Source of the DNA: Clostridiaceae bacterium
Lineage (GTDB): Bacteria; Bacillota; Clostridia; Saccharofermentanales; Saccharofermentanaceae
DNA: 64,000 nucleotides
Assembly: GCA_012718915.1 (NCBI GenBank)
Contig: JAAYBI010000049.1
Coordinates: 36,849 to 100,848 of the forward strand
Direction of reading: 5' to 3'
Shown one piece after another: positions 53,245-63,204 of this stretch (position 1 is its first letter; every line of letters begins with the position of its first letter). The notes below the pieces were generated by a model. It ran no database searches, had not been told where the DNA came from, and was given only the letters and a program-made list of their open reading frames with translations. The position numbers and the translations under genes were made by a program.

Positions 53245-53901
53245 TCAATCTTTTTGCGAAGACGCATGCAACCACTTAATAGGTATATTCTCGGAAGCAT
53301 ATTTTTCTTCAAATTCAGTACTGATATTAGTTTCATTAAATGCTGAATGATGCAAATCCCGAGTTAGTTCCAATACCTGAAAGCCCGACAAATCGAGTTC
53401 TTCAAGCGAAAAGTCAAAAAGCATTTCACTATCGGTCTTGAAGAAGAGTTCACCGTTGTTTTTTAGTATAGATTTATATACTTCAAGACAGCTTCGATGG
53501 GTGAGTCTTCTCTTCGGCTTGTTCTGACGTGTCCATGGATCACAGAAATTAATGAAAATTATATCCGTTTCGTCGGTCTCAAAATATTCGGACAAGGAGG
53601 CAATGTCCGCACAAACGAAAAAAATATTATCGCAGTTGTTTCGTATCGCGTTCTCCATTGCAAGCAAAATTACTGTGGGCTCTTTTTCGAAAGCGACAAA
53701 AAGCCGATCCGGATACCGCTTCGCCTGCCCGACAACAAATTTTCCTTTGCCACAGCCCAACTCAAGCATGAGTTGAGTGCATTTATCAAAACCGCAAACT
53801 TCTCGCCAACGCCCTCGATTTAATTCGGGTTCATCAAAAAAGACAGGCCGGCAAGCCTCTAAACGCCGATCCATATTTTTCTTTTTTCTCATTCTGGGCA
53901 T
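53245..53901 (-). CDS. trmB: tRNA (guanine-N7-)-methyltransferase
   Basis: Methylates G46 of tRNA using S-adenosylmethionine; 218 residues. SAM-binding motif I MLELGCGKGKFV, acidic residue at FVAFEKE, FVCADI, and the TrmB-specific FINFCDPWTRQNKPKRRLTH (the usual form is FSDPWPKKRHAKRRLT) followed by the C-terminal TEFEEKY. ATG start follows GGAG by 8 bases. It starts 3 bases after the upstream membrane-protein gene. Confidence 0.93.
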   Translation of the reverse strand: MPRMRKKKNMDRRLEACRPVFFDEPELNRGRWREVCGFDKCTQLMLELGCGKGKFVVGQAKRYPDRLFVAFEKEPTVILLAMENAIRNNCDNIFFVCADIASLSEYFETDETDIIFINFCDPWTRQNKPKRRLTHRSCLEVYKSILKNNGELFFKTDSEMLFDFSLEELDLSGFQVLELTRDLHHSAFNETNISTEFEEKYASENIPIKWLHASSQKD

Positions 53902-53904
53902 GTC

Positions 53905-54624
53905 TTAATCTCCTGATCGGGGTAATTTTTTAATCAAACAATTTTGGATTTTATCATATCCATGAAGGTGTTTGTATAGAAATCCTCTTCGGACGACATG
54001 ATCATCCGAATTTCTGTATTTAAATTCCAACCCATAATATCTTGATTCTATTGAAACGACCTCATCAACATTATGAAGCGTAAGACCTTTTTCTGTTGAT
54101 ACTTCCGAACGACCTTCGAACAAAAGAGTTTCTACGTCCCTAAGAAGCTTGCTTGACGAGAAATACTTGATTCGATTTGCCGTACTCTCGGGATTATTCG
54201 AACCAGATTGTGATATATCTCGAATCGCATCAAATCCCAAGTTATTGGGAAACTGCGAAAAGCGAACCTCTCGTTCCGGAATGGCCATCGTTATGTATAG
54301 CAGCTTTTCTTCTCCTGTTTGTGCTTCAAAACAGTCTGAATTGCTTTTTCGAGATTGAAAATCTAATGAATCCGGACCAGAAAGTATAACAAATGCGTGC
54401 AGCATAGTTGGATCTAAAAATATGCCGCGAATAATCATCCATATGCTTAACCCAATCGTCAGAACCAGTATTGCCAGCAAACTAATTAAGAGGCCGGGGG
54501 AGAATCGACCGGATAGAACCCAAAGCACGAAAGCCAAAAGCAAATCCGTCAGCAATATAGCCACGCCGAATGTCTTTGAGTCGGGGTTCTGTATATGTTT
54601 TTGGGGTGATCGAAAAACTAACAC
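53905..54624 (-). CDS. Two-helix membrane protein of unknown function
   Basis: Not recognised. The 239-residue protein has two transmembrane helices close together (about 20-40 and 45-68) and then a cytoplasmic domain of about 170 residues that is mixed alpha/beta in appearance, with RYYGLEFKYRNSDDHVVRRGFLYK near the end; the last part could be a PH-like strand pattern but this is weak. The start is GTG with GAGGTG upstream. It lies between metH and trmB on the same strand, close to both. Confidence 0.6.
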   Translation of the reverse strand: MLVFRSPQKHIQNPDSKTFGVAILLTDLLLAFVLWVLSGRFSPGLLISLLAILVLTIGLSIWMIIRGIFLDPTMLHAFVILSGPDSLDFQSRKSNSDCFEAQTGEEKLLYITMAIPEREVRFSQFPNNLGFDAIRDISQSGSNNPESTANRIKYFSSSKLLRDVETLLFEGRSEVSTEKGLTLHNVDEVVSIESRYYGLEFKYRNSDDHVVRRGFLYKHLHGYDKIQNCLIKKLPRSGD

Positions 54625-54658
54625 CGGTTCTTACACCTCATCTATACTCGCCCTCAGC

Positions 54659-57130
54659 TTAATCGGGAATCAGACCGGAAGCAATCGAAGCGGACTCCAT
54701 AGCATCCTTGGCGTAATAGTCGGCGCCGATGTCTCTGGCAACATCCGAAGTGAGTACCGCCCCGCCAACCATCACCGGGCAAGTGCAACCCTCATTCCTT
54801 AATGCTTTTATGGTCGCCTCCATGTAAACGACGGTTGTAGTCATCAATGCAGATAGTCCGATGAGCTTGGGATGATAAGTTTTGAACGCATCGACGACGT
54901 GCATAACCGGAACGTCTTTCCCGAGATCAATAACATCAAAGCCATAGCTTTCCAAAACTACTTTGACGATATTTTTGCCGATATCATGTACGTCGCCTTC
55001 AACTGTGGCAATCAGAATCGGACCACGCTTCGGCCCGGTCTGTGTCTTTGAAATTTCTTTGTTAATCTCGACAAAGGCAAGCTTGGCGGTCTCTGCGGAT
55101 GCAATCAGCTGAGGAAGGTAAATAATCTCTTTTTCGTAACGACTGCCGACCTCACTCAGAGCAGGGATGATTTGTCCGTTAATAATTTGCATCGGGTCTG
55201 ATTTTGATAATTCCAGCCTAATCATATCTACCGCAACACCTTTGCGTCCCGATATAATGACTTGGCTCAACGAGCAGTCTTTTTCATCAGGATTGGTCTG
55301 AGACTTAACTTGTTCGGCTGTTGATTGCCGGGCCTCGACGACATGCTCAGTGTCTGCGGCGTGCTTCTCGACATATTCTGTGCTAGAAGCATCATGCCCC
55401 GACAAAACTTCAAACGCATCTATGCTGTTCATCAATGGTTTATCAAGCGGATTCATGATTGGCATCGAAAGACCTGCCTGCAAAGCCATGAGCAGATATG
55501 CCTGATTAATCAGTAATCGATTCGGTAAACCAAACGAAATGTTGCTCAATCCGAGCACCGTACACAATCTCATTTCTTTATTAATATAAGATATCGCGGT
55601 AAGGGTCTTTTCCGCCGCGTCTTGTTGTGCCGAAACCGTGAGGCACAAGCAGTCGATAACAATATCCGATCGGTCAATACCGAATTCTTCAGCTCGCTTC
55701 AAAATACGTTGTGCAATCTCAATACGCTTTTCCGCAGTCTCTGGAATACCGTCTTCATCCAATGTTAATCCAATAACGACTCCGCCATATTTTTTAACGA
55801 TCGGGAATACTTCATCCATGACCGATGCTTTGCCGTTTACAGAGTTGATCAACGGTTTGCCGTTATAGATTCGACAAGCTTCTTCAAGGACCTGCGGACT
55901 GGAACTGTCGATTTGAAGCGGGACAGACAGGACTTCTTGCAATGCGCACACCACCTGTTTCATTGTTGAAACTTCATCGATTCCGGGCACGCCGACATTC
56001 ACGTCCAGTATGTGCGCGCCGGCTGCAACCTGTGCCAACCCTTCCCGGAGCACGTCATCAATACGGTGTGCAAGCAAAGCTTCCTTAAGTTTTTTCTTGC
56101 CGGTTGGATTCAAACGTTCACCGCATACAATGGTCTTTTCTCCAAGAGTCACACAGTCTATACCGCTTGATACTCTTGTCTTTTTGGATATTGGCCTTCT
56201 GATGACTGAGCGGTCATTAATCAGCGTCAGACATTGACGGATATATTCGGGAGTTGTTCCGCAACAACCGCCAAAACAACTTACGCCTTCATCGACAAAA
56301 CGCTTTATGTAGCTTGCGAATTCGTCCATAGTGACATTATATGTCGTTCGGTTGTCGACATATACCGGCAAACCTGCGTTTGGTTCAACGATCACCGGCT
56401 TTGTCGCGATGGATAGTATCTCCATGACAATCGGCTCAAGCTCTTTGGGTCCGAGAGAACAATTAACACCCAGGCAATCTACGCCTAAACCCTCAAGAAT
56501 GGTCACCGCTGTCAATGGAGAAGCACCCGTCAAAGTTCTTCTGTTCTCGTCAAAAGTCATCGATGCAAAAATCGGCATGTCACTGTTTTCTTTAATGGCC
56601 AGAATTGCTGCCTTAATTTCAAGTGTATCGCTCATTGTTTCTATTAATACCGCATCCGCTTGATCTTTTGCGATTAGAACCTGCTCTTTGAACATCTCGT
56701 AAGCTTCGTCAAAAGACAGCGTGCCCATCGGTTGCAGCAACTGGCCTATCGGACCAATATTATAAAATATATACGTGTCTCTATGTATTCCTGACTCATC
56801 ACATCGATTCTTTTCGATATCTATAGCTCTTTTTGCATTTTGAATTGCCGATTCAATAATTTCTTTAACTGTGTATGAACTGTCCTCAAGATGATACCGA
56901 TTCGCCCCGAGTGTATTGGTAATAATACAGTTTGCGCCACTTCGCAAGTAATCGGTATGAATATCAATAATCCATTCCGCATGATCGATATTTGCATCCT
57001 CAGGACGTTCGCCGGGACGAATGCCTTTTATATTAAGTTGAGAACCCATAGCACCATCAAACACCAAAAGTTCTTTACCTAGGGTATCGAGAAGTCTCTC
57101 TCTTCTTAGACTCAATTGGTCTTGTAACAT
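54659..57130 (-). CDS. metH: Cobalamin-dependent methionine synthase without reactivation domain
   Basis: Transfers a methyl group from methyltetrahydrofolate to homocysteine through cobalamin. The 823 residues cover the homocysteine domain (about 1-310, zinc ligands in GVNCSLGP and CFGGCCGTTPEY), the pterin domain (about 330-600, GERLNPTGKKKLKEAL, LDVNVGVPGID), and the cap and B12 domains (about 645-823, with EGDVHDIGKNIVKVVL and VGGAVLTSD). A linker of about 45 residues between pterin and cap is Ser/Thr/Glu-rich and long. The fourth, SAM-binding reactivation domain of E. coli MetH is absent and is encoded by the adjacent gene. Confidence 0.95.
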   Translation of the reverse strand: MLQDQLSLRRERLLDTLGKELLVFDGAMGSQLNIKGIRPGERPEDANIDHAEWIIDIHTDYLRSGANCIITNTLGANRYHLEDSSYTVKEIIESAIQNAKRAIDIEKNRCDESGIHRDTYIFYNIGPIGQLLQPMGTLSFDEAYEMFKEQVLIAKDQADAVLIETMSDTLEIKAAILAIKENSDMPIFASMTFDENRRTLTGASPLTAVTILEGLGVDCLGVNCSLGPKELEPIVMEILSIATKPVIVEPNAGLPVYVDNRTTYNVTMDEFASYIKRFVDEGVSCFGGCCGTTPEYIRQCLTLINDRSVIRRPISKKTRVSSGIDCVTLGEKTIVCGERLNPTGKKKLKEALLAHRIDDVLREGLAQVAAGAHILDVNVGVPGIDEVSTMKQVVCALQEVLSVPLQIDSSSPQVLEEACRIYNGKPLINSVNGKASVMDEVFPIVKKYGGVVIGLTLDEDGIPETAEKRIEIAQRILKRAEEFGIDRSDIVIDCLCLTVSAQQDAAEKTLTAISYINKEMRLCTVLGLSNISFGLPNRLLINQAYLLMALQAGLSMPIMNPLDKPLMNSIDAFEVLSGHDASSTEYVEKHAADTEHVVEARQSTAEQVKSQTNPDEKDCSLSQVIISGRKGVAVDMIRLELSKSDPMQIINGQIIPALSEVGSRYEKEIIYLPQLIASAETAKLAFVEINKEISKTQTGPKRGPILIATVEGDVHDIGKNIVKVVLESYGFDVIDLGKDVPVMHVVDAFKTYHPKLIGLSALMTTTVVYMEATIKALRNEGCTCPVMVGGAVLTSDVARDIGADYYAKDAMESASIASGLIPD

Positions 57131-57759
57131 ACGGTCCCCTTCTTTCTATACTCACATTGTTCTATTAATCTGCAGCCGTCACAAGAGCGATTGCGATTTA
57201 GTTCTTTATCTCCGATACCGACTACTCCTGTGATGGACTTCTGAGGCACCATCAACAATGACGAAGTAAGCGACAATCCAATGCGTCTTCCGGCATCCAA
57301 TACTCGTAACAGATCCTTCTGCATCGTAAGAGGCACATCTCCGTAGCCGGGACTGAATCGAAAAGTATAGTGCTCAAACGGAAGATTTGATTGCAACGTG
57401 TCACAAACTTCTTCAATCAGCGCGCTGGCAACGGCGTCCATGATGATCATTCGAGTCGCATCCGTCTTTGAATAGTAGCGCAATTTTCGATCTATGGAAA
57501 GTCCTAGTGTCCCACCGATTAGCATGACCGCTTGACTACGGATCAATAGCCGCTTTAAATCATCCGTATTTAAATCTATATCCGCAGGAATAACAATCCG
57601 GCCGTCGCGACGCTCAATATCAAATATTCGGTGAACTGTCTTGGGTTCTGCAACCATGAGCGTTTCTTCAATAACCGAATCCATCAATTGCATCTGGTCA
57701 TCCGGAATGTTTTGATCTTTGTGCCCAAGATATCTCAAGGCTTCACTCTTTATGCTCAT
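57112..57759 (-). CDS. Stand-alone methionine synthase reactivation (activation-domain) protein
   Basis: Counterpart of the C-terminal activation domain of MetH, needed to remethylate oxidised cobalamin with SAM. The 215-residue protein has the SAM-binding region motif FRFSPGYGDVPLTMQ and the C-terminal cysteine pattern CDGCRLIEQCEYRKKGTVC seen in stand-alone versions in Clostridia and Thermotogae, which may bind a metal or cluster. It precedes metH and overlaps it by 19 bases. AAAGGAGAAGG lies before the ATG. Confidence 0.9.
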   Translation of the reverse strand: MSIKSEALRYLGHKDQNIPDDQMQLMDSVIEETLMVAEPKTVHRIFDIERRDGRIVIPADIDLNTDDLKRLLIRSQAVMLIGGTLGLSIDRKLRYYSKTDATRMIIMDAVASALIEEVCDTLQSNLPFEHYTFRFSPGYGDVPLTMQKDLLRVLDAGRRIGLSLTSSLLMVPQKSITGVVGIGDKELNRNRSCDGCRLIEQCEYRKKGTVCYKTN

Positions 57760-58060
57760 CGCCTTCTCCTTTGGAAATTATCTCCTTGGCAAAATTTTCC
57801 CCGTCGAATATCGACTCGTCGGATTCTAAATTAATACTCATAAATAATCATAATTTTTTTGCACGACAAATACAATCCTGCAGAACTTAATCTCAACGTC
57901 TCACTCGGACCCCGGAAATTCACACTCATACTGCACGAGCGGCAGCGATTCGTTGAGTGCAAATAAAAACGCATAATCATCGTGAAACCTTCGTTATACA
58001 GGCTTTGTAACAATGTTATACGATGAAGTCCGGATATCATCGCAGCTAAATTCGAGCGGA
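57760..58060. other. Intergenic stretch upstream of the metH pair
   Basis: About 300 bases without a convincing gene. The minus-strand open frame 57831-58064 (77 codons, several Cys and Ser) has a fair ribosome site only for an internal ATG and no recognisable similarity. I looked for cobalamin, SAM-I and T-box leader cores here and saw none. GTTATAC occurs twice as a direct repeat (58003-58020 area) around TTGTAACAA. A small palindrome GTCGA-TAT-TCGAC lies near 57803-57815. Confidence 0.4.
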
Positions 58061-58840
58061 TCAATCCGAATGCGATTGACTCATCTGATTATGATTCAAA
58101 ACGTCCAAAAATTGATTGACGACGTGACCCGCCATCATTAAACCAACAACAGACGGTACAAAAGACACACTGCCTACCGCCCGCTTCACGTTATACGCCG
58201 GGAAATCACTGTCTGCCGTCGAATGTTCAATCCGTTCAATTTGTCGGGGTACTTCTCTCGAATAGACGACGTCTATATTCTCGATACCATGTTCTTTTAG
58301 TCGTCGTCTCATAATTTTTGCCAAAGGGCAAACGCCTGTTCTCGACAGATCATCAATATGAAACCGTGTCGGGTCTAATTTGTTGCCGGCTCCCATGGCA
58401 GAGATGATAGGCACACCATGTCGATGCGCTTCACATATAAGGAATACTTTGCTGTCAATGGTATCTATGGCATCCACAACATAATCCACCTTGCAAAAGT
58501 CGAATGCATCCTTGTTGTTTTTCTCGAAGAATATCGGATAAGTGATAACTTTTGCATCCGGATTGATATCCAGAATACGAGCCTTCATGACCTCCGTCTT
58601 AAGCTTACCGACTGTTGAATGTAATGCCAGAAGCTGTCGATTAATGTTGGTAATGTCAACAATATCCTTATCAATCAAGTGAATCGTACCCACACCGCTT
58701 CGCGCCAATGCTTCCGCTGCATATGAACCGACTCCGCCAATTCCAAATATGGCAACGGATTTGTTTTTCAACGTCTGAATCGCTTGATCACCGATTAAAA
58801 TTCGTGTGCGATCAAGCCAACCGTAATTCTTGCCACTCAT
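58061..58840 (-). CDS. tcdA: tRNA threonylcarbamoyladenosine dehydratase (TcdA/ThiF family)
   Basis: ATP-dependent cyclisation of t6A to ct6A at tRNA position 37. The E1-like fold has IFGIGGVGSYAAEALARSGVG (nucleotide loop), DKDIVDITNINRQL, DAIDTIDSK, and the TcdA-type segment GAGNKLDPTRFHIDDLSRTGVCPLAKIMRRRL with the candidate catalytic Cys. Length 259 is normal. AAAGGCGG precedes the ATG. Confidence 0.92.
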   Translation of the reverse strand: MSGKNYGWLDRTRILIGDQAIQTLKNKSVAIFGIGGVGSYAAEALARSGVGTIHLIDKDIVDITNINRQLLALHSTVGKLKTEVMKARILDINPDAKVITYPIFFEKNNKDAFDFCKVDYVVDAIDTIDSKVFLICEAHRHGVPIISAMGAGNKLDPTRFHIDDLSRTGVCPLAKIMRRRLKEHGIENIDVVYSREVPRQIERIEHSTADSDFPAYNVKRAVGSVSFVPSVVGLMMAGHVVNQFLDVLNHNQMSQSHSD

Positions 58841-58902
58841 AAAACCGCCTTTGCAATATACTTCTCAGAACCTTTGCTCTCTCGAAAATGTCCGATAATA
58901 CC

Positions 58903-60738
58903 CTACTCAAAATACACCAGAATGTAACCTTCTGCCGAATAGGTCGTTGATTTCTCTGTGACTGCTGTGCTCAGACTTTGAAAAACAATTGTGATCTTTC
59001 CGGAATCAAATACGCTTGTCAAGCGCAATTGATCCGGTGAGAGAAGCGAAAGATTTGTGGGGTCTGATATATTCATGTCTAAGAACTCATTAATCGAGAT
59101 AAGAATTAGTTCTTGACCATCATCATCAGTCAGTCGAAGACGAGCATCGTTCTCAAAATAGTCAATATCGACAAAATATGACTCTCCGGACTGGTCTGTA
59201 AGCTTATAACGCTGGCCATCGCCACTTTCTATAAACTTCTCATTCGCATAAATATCAAAATATACCCACGGAATGATATATTGTGCGCCATCCACTTGCC
59301 AGACGGTCGACTCAGGAGCATTCCAATAATAATACTGCGCGTTACCCGAATCGGGGTCTCTTCCCCGGTTATTCGGGTCATACCAAAATACACTATCAAA
59401 GCCAGTTTTTTGTCTGAATACCGTAATGTCGTATACGTTAAAATCATCGTTAATAATTTTTTGAAGTTCTCCCTCTGTCGATAGCGTCGAAAGGGTGGAA
59501 CTGATTAAATATCGATCCTCCTCGGTGGATGGAGAACCCGGAACCATCCGTTGGTCTTCCCACATATTATTCCTATCAAGAACATCGATCAGCAGTCGAC
59601 TCTGGCTCCTCATCACAACCGGATACAAACCGACCAGCGGTAAAATAGATATCAGCAATATTATCGCCATAACCATAGGCGCAATTACAAGTTTATCTTT
59701 TTTTACAAAAGAAGTAATGAATGCAAACAAGATGACATAAACGCAGAAAATAATCAGCAAATAATCTGAGTAACGAATACCATATCCACGAATATCCCGA
59801 ATGATGAGGATGAGATGATAAACTGAAAAAATACCGGCCAATTTGGGGGAAGCGAGCGAAAAGATACGCGATAATTTGCTGTCAATGCTCTGAATTGAGA
59901 AATAAACGAACAATACGGCAGCAGAAAATGCGAATACTATTCCGTGGAAATTCGCCCTACTCAGCACTTGAAACGGTGATCTTATAAGGTAAAGAATAAG
60001 TACAAGACCATATATTGCAGTTAACGGAACCATAACGTAAAGCAACACGATTCGAAAGAAAGAGGGAACAGTAGCCTTCTTATCTTCATTTGCTTGATCT
60101 GCTCCCTCCTCTTTTCTTGGAGAGAATTGATTTGAAGCAAAGAAGATCGGAGCAATAAATGCGAATACCCATACTGCAATATATCTGTATACCTTGGAAT
60201 CAATTTTAACCAACAAGAAATTGATAGCTAATAATATCAGGGAGATGCCTCCCCACATGATTCCGGAAAAGAACAATGTAAACATAAGTGCTTTAAGCAC
60301 TGACATGAAAACACTTTCATAGGGTCGTGATAAGACGATCGATTGAAGGCACATATATATAGTGAAGATCAACAAGACGAAAAGCAAGTAATACATCATA
60401 AAGAATTCGGAGTTTTCGAGTTCGATGCCCCGAAAATTCTCATATACTCTGAGAAAAATGTAATAGCCCAGAGCAAATAAAGGAGTTCCGAGATATTCAG
60501 AAAGTTTGCGAAATGATGTGCTACTAATTTTTCGCCCGACTATTGACATGATAAGTGCCACAACTGCCGAAGCGATACAGACGAGCATATATCCCATCCA
60601 AATATCATTTCCATATGTCTCAACGGTATACAGGACTGATAGAACGAGTACCGACAATACAAACATCGGATTCCCGGAGATCGTCTTTGTTAGTCTTTCT
60701 GATTGTCTTCGAATAAAGTTAAGACCGCCGCGGCTCAT
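58903..60738 (-). CDS. DUF4153-like polytopic membrane protein
   Basis: Start is ATG at 60738 with GGGAGGT upstream; 611 residues. The first 405 residues hold about 12 transmembrane helices, including MWGGISLILLAINFLL and SPFQVLSRANFHGIV, which resemble the DUF4153 family. The C-terminal 200 residues form a soluble domain rich in aromatic and acidic residues that would lie outside. The function of this family is unknown. No partner gene is evident. Confidence 0.72.
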   Translation of the reverse strand: MSRGGLNFIRRQSERLTKTISGNPMFVLSVLVLSVLYTVETYGNDIWMGYMLVCIASAVVALIMSIVGRKISSTSFRKLSEYLGTPLFALGYYIFLRVYENFRGIELENSEFFMMYYLLFVLLIFTIYMCLQSIVLSRPYESVFMSVLKALMFTLFFSGIMWGGISLILLAINFLLVKIDSKVYRYIAVWVFAFIAPIFFASNQFSPRKEEGADQANEDKKATVPSFFRIVLLYVMVPLTAIYGLVLILYLIRSPFQVLSRANFHGIVFAFSAAVLFVYFSIQSIDSKLSRIFSLASPKLAGIFSVYHLILIIRDIRGYGIRYSDYLLIIFCVYVILFAFITSFVKKDKLVIAPMVMAIILLISILPLVGLYPVVMRSQSRLLIDVLDRNNMWEDQRMVPGSPSTEEDRYLISSTLSTLSTEGELQKIINDDFNVYDITVFRQKTGFDSVFWYDPNNRGRDPDSGNAQYYYWNAPESTVWQVDGAQYIIPWVYFDIYANEKFIESGDGQRYKLTDQSGESYFVDIDYFENDARLRLTDDDGQELILISINEFLDMNISDPTNLSLLSPDQLRLTSVFDSGKITIVFQSLSTAVTEKSTTYSAEGYILVYFE

Positions 60739-60856
60739 AGTCAACCTCCCGAGCAATAACTCATCATAATCTTTGAATTCAATCTCAATTTGAGGATACA
60801 ACTTTACTCTTACACTTTACAGCCACATCATTATTTTGTCGAATTAATCTCCATGA

Positions 60857-63112
60857 TTATAGTCTAAAACTACGCAATCTCAGCGCATTGCTGACCACCA
60901 ATAACGAACTCATCGCCATCGCAAATCCTGCGAACATCGGATCCAGAAGCGGACCGCCAAATATGTGTAAAATTCCAGCTGCCACCGGGATGCCGATTGT
61001 ATTAAAAATAAACGCCCAGAACAAATTCTGCTTGACATTACGTATCGTTGCCTTACTCAATGTGATCGCCGCAACAATCTCATTGGGATCACCTTTCATC
61101 GCAATCACATCGGAAGATAGTGCTGCGATATCCGTGCCGGTTCCGATTGCTATACCAACGTCCGCAACCGCAAGAGCCGGCGCATCATTGATGCCGTCTC
61201 CGACCATTGCAACTAACCTTCCCCCTTGCTGCAATGATTTAATCTTGTCGGCTTTATCCTGTGGCATAACTTCAGAAATCGTCTCATCAACACCAATCTG
61301 TGCCGCGACGGCATTTGCTGTCCTCCTATTATCTCCGGTAAGCAAGACCGTATGGATGCCCATTTTTCGAAGTGCTCGAACCGCTTCGGCCGCACCGCTC
61401 TTAATCTCATCCGATACCGCAAAGGCTGCCGAAATAACACCATCAATAATCGCGATCAGTGTCGTTTTTCCGGATTCCGAAAAGTCTTGAATATGTTTGT
61501 CCGCTACCATTGTGTCGATTTCGTTTTCGGCGATGAATGCTTCATTACCAACCAACACATGATGTCCGTCTACAATTGCACGAATACCTCGTCCCGGAAC
61601 CGCGGTAAATGAATCCGGTTGTGTGATAATGATCCCTTTTTTGACAGCCGCAGACACCAATGCGCCACTGATGGGGTGCTCCGAGGCGCTCTCAGCAGAA
61701 GCCACAATACGGAAAAGCTCATTCTCGTCAAAATTCTTCAATTGCTTGTTATCGAATATTACGAAATCAGTCATCGTCGGCCTTCCTTCGGTCACCGTCC
61801 CGGTTTTATCAAGAACAATCGCTTTAATTTTCCCCGTCGTCTCCAACGCTTCGCCACCCTTAAACAAGACACCGAGCGAAGCCCCTTTTCCGGAAGCAAC
61901 CATAATAGCTGTTGGCGTCGCCAGTCCCAATGCACACGGACAAGATATGACCAGCACGCTTACAAATACTTTGAGAGCGAAATCAAACGATTGAGTGGAA
62001 ATAAGCCATCCCAGGCCGGCAAGAATTGCAATAATAAGAACCGCCGGCACGAAATAGAGCGAAATCCGATCCGCCAGACGAGAAATCGGTGCTTTCTGTG
62101 CTTGTGCGTCCATTACTAATTTGATGATCTGAGACACCATGGTGTCTTCACCTACTCGGGTGACACGCATGATAACTCTTCCGTCGACGTTGACACTGCC
62201 TCCGATTAAAAAACTCTCAGGTTCTTTTCGAACGGGCATACTTTCTCCGGTAACCAAGGCTTCATCGACCGATGATACTCCGTCCTCAACAATACCGTCC
62301 GCAGGTATTGACGCACCTGGCCGAACCAACACGCGATCCCCCACCTCAAGCATAGAAACATCTACGGTCTGAACGTCATCACCATCCATCCTCTCAGCCG
62401 TCTTCGGCGTCAGGTTCATTAGTTTTTGAATGGCCTCGGATGTCTTGCTTTTGCTTCCGGCTTCCAAGTATTTGCCGACCATGACCAGAGTAACCACAAC
62501 TGCCGAAGATTCAAAATAAAGCTGATGAACCATGGCATGGTCTCCGGAAATGATTCTTGCGACCGCGTACACGCCATATAAAAATGCCGCGGAGGTGCCG
62601 ATTGCGATCAACGAGTCCATATTCGGCGACCGCTTGATCAAAAGTTTGAATCCTCTCGTATAAAAACGATAGCCGGCAAGGAGAACCGGAACAGATAGGA
62701 TCAACTGAACCAATGCAAAGCGAAGAGCATGATCGTGCATATCCAAAAATGACGGTATGGGTAAGCCGCCGAAAGGCAGCATGTGCGACATCGCCAGGTA
62801 GAAAATCGGAAGAGTAAATATAACAGCAATAATGAGCCGTCTTCTGATACTCCTGGCTTCATCGTCGAGCTCCGGCGTGACTGTTCTTATACCGCCTTCA
62901 GTGATGTCCGTCAACTTATATCCCGTCGCGTCAATTCGTCTTTTTATTTCCTCTCCGGTAATTACGGATTCATCAAAATGAACATGAAGCATTTCTGTCG
63001 CGAGATTAACTTCGCAAGACGCTACACCATTCATTTCTTTACACGTTTTATCTACAAATGCTGCGCACCCGGCACAAGTCATTCCGGAAATTTTGAATTT
63101 ATTCTTTTGCAT
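60857..63112 (-). CDS. copA: Copper-exporting P1B-type ATPase
   Basis: Pumps Cu(I) out of the cytoplasm. About 751 residues from the ATG at 63112 (GGGGTGA before it). One N-terminal HMA domain with Cu ligands C13 and C16 (GMTCAGC), then eight transmembrane helices, TGE loop (LVTGESMPV), the intramembrane CPC motif (SCPCALGLATP), phosphorylation motif DKTGT, SEHPI, TGDN and GDGINDAPAL. All catalytic motifs are intact. No csoR or copZ gene is adjacent in the window. Confidence 0.96.
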   Translation of the reverse strand: MQKNKFKISGMTCAGCAAFVDKTCKEMNGVASCEVNLATEMLHVHFDESVITGEEIKRRIDATGYKLTDITEGGIRTVTPELDDEARSIRRRLIIAVIFTLPIFYLAMSHMLPFGGLPIPSFLDMHDHALRFALVQLILSVPVLLAGYRFYTRGFKLLIKRSPNMDSLIAIGTSAAFLYGVYAVARIISGDHAMVHQLYFESSAVVVTLVMVGKYLEAGSKSKTSEAIQKLMNLTPKTAERMDGDDVQTVDVSMLEVGDRVLVRPGASIPADGIVEDGVSSVDEALVTGESMPVRKEPESFLIGGSVNVDGRVIMRVTRVGEDTMVSQIIKLVMDAQAQKAPISRLADRISLYFVPAVLIIAILAGLGWLISTQSFDFALKVFVSVLVISCPCALGLATPTAIMVASGKGASLGVLFKGGEALETTGKIKAIVLDKTGTVTEGRPTMTDFVIFDNKQLKNFDENELFRIVASAESASEHPISGALVSAAVKKGIIITQPDSFTAVPGRGIRAIVDGHHVLVGNEAFIAENEIDTMVADKHIQDFSESGKTTLIAIIDGVISAAFAVSDEIKSGAAEAVRALRKMGIHTVLLTGDNRRTANAVAAQIGVDETISEVMPQDKADKIKSLQQGGRLVAMVGDGINDAPALAVADVGIAIGTGTDIAALSSDVIAMKGDPNEIVAAITLSKATIRNVKQNLFWAFIFNTIGIPVAAGILHIFGGPLLDPMFAGFAMAMSSLLVVSNALRLRSFRL

Positions 63113-63179
63113 ATACTTCACCCCATTACCAGATTACGTCAAAACTCATAATAATAGTACGAGGTTTTACATAATAAAG

Positions 63180-63197
63180 TTGTATCATCGGATACAA
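63180..63197. promoter_or_regulatory. Inverted repeat upstream of copA
   Basis: TTGTATC-ATCG-GATACAA, 7-base arms, 68 bases before the copA start. On the minus strand it also contains a -35-like TTGTAT with TTATGT about 17 bases on. A candidate operator for a copper-responsive regulator encoded elsewhere; it does not match the usual CsoR, CueR or CopY boxes closely. Confidence 0.45.
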
Positions 63198-63204
63198 TTC
63201 ATAC

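Noticed and set aside
57831..58064. 77-codon minus-strand frame as a gene
   Set aside because: No recognisable family, overlaps the end of tcdA by a few bases, only a fair internal ribosome site, and AT-biased irregular composition; kept only as a note in the intergenic entry.
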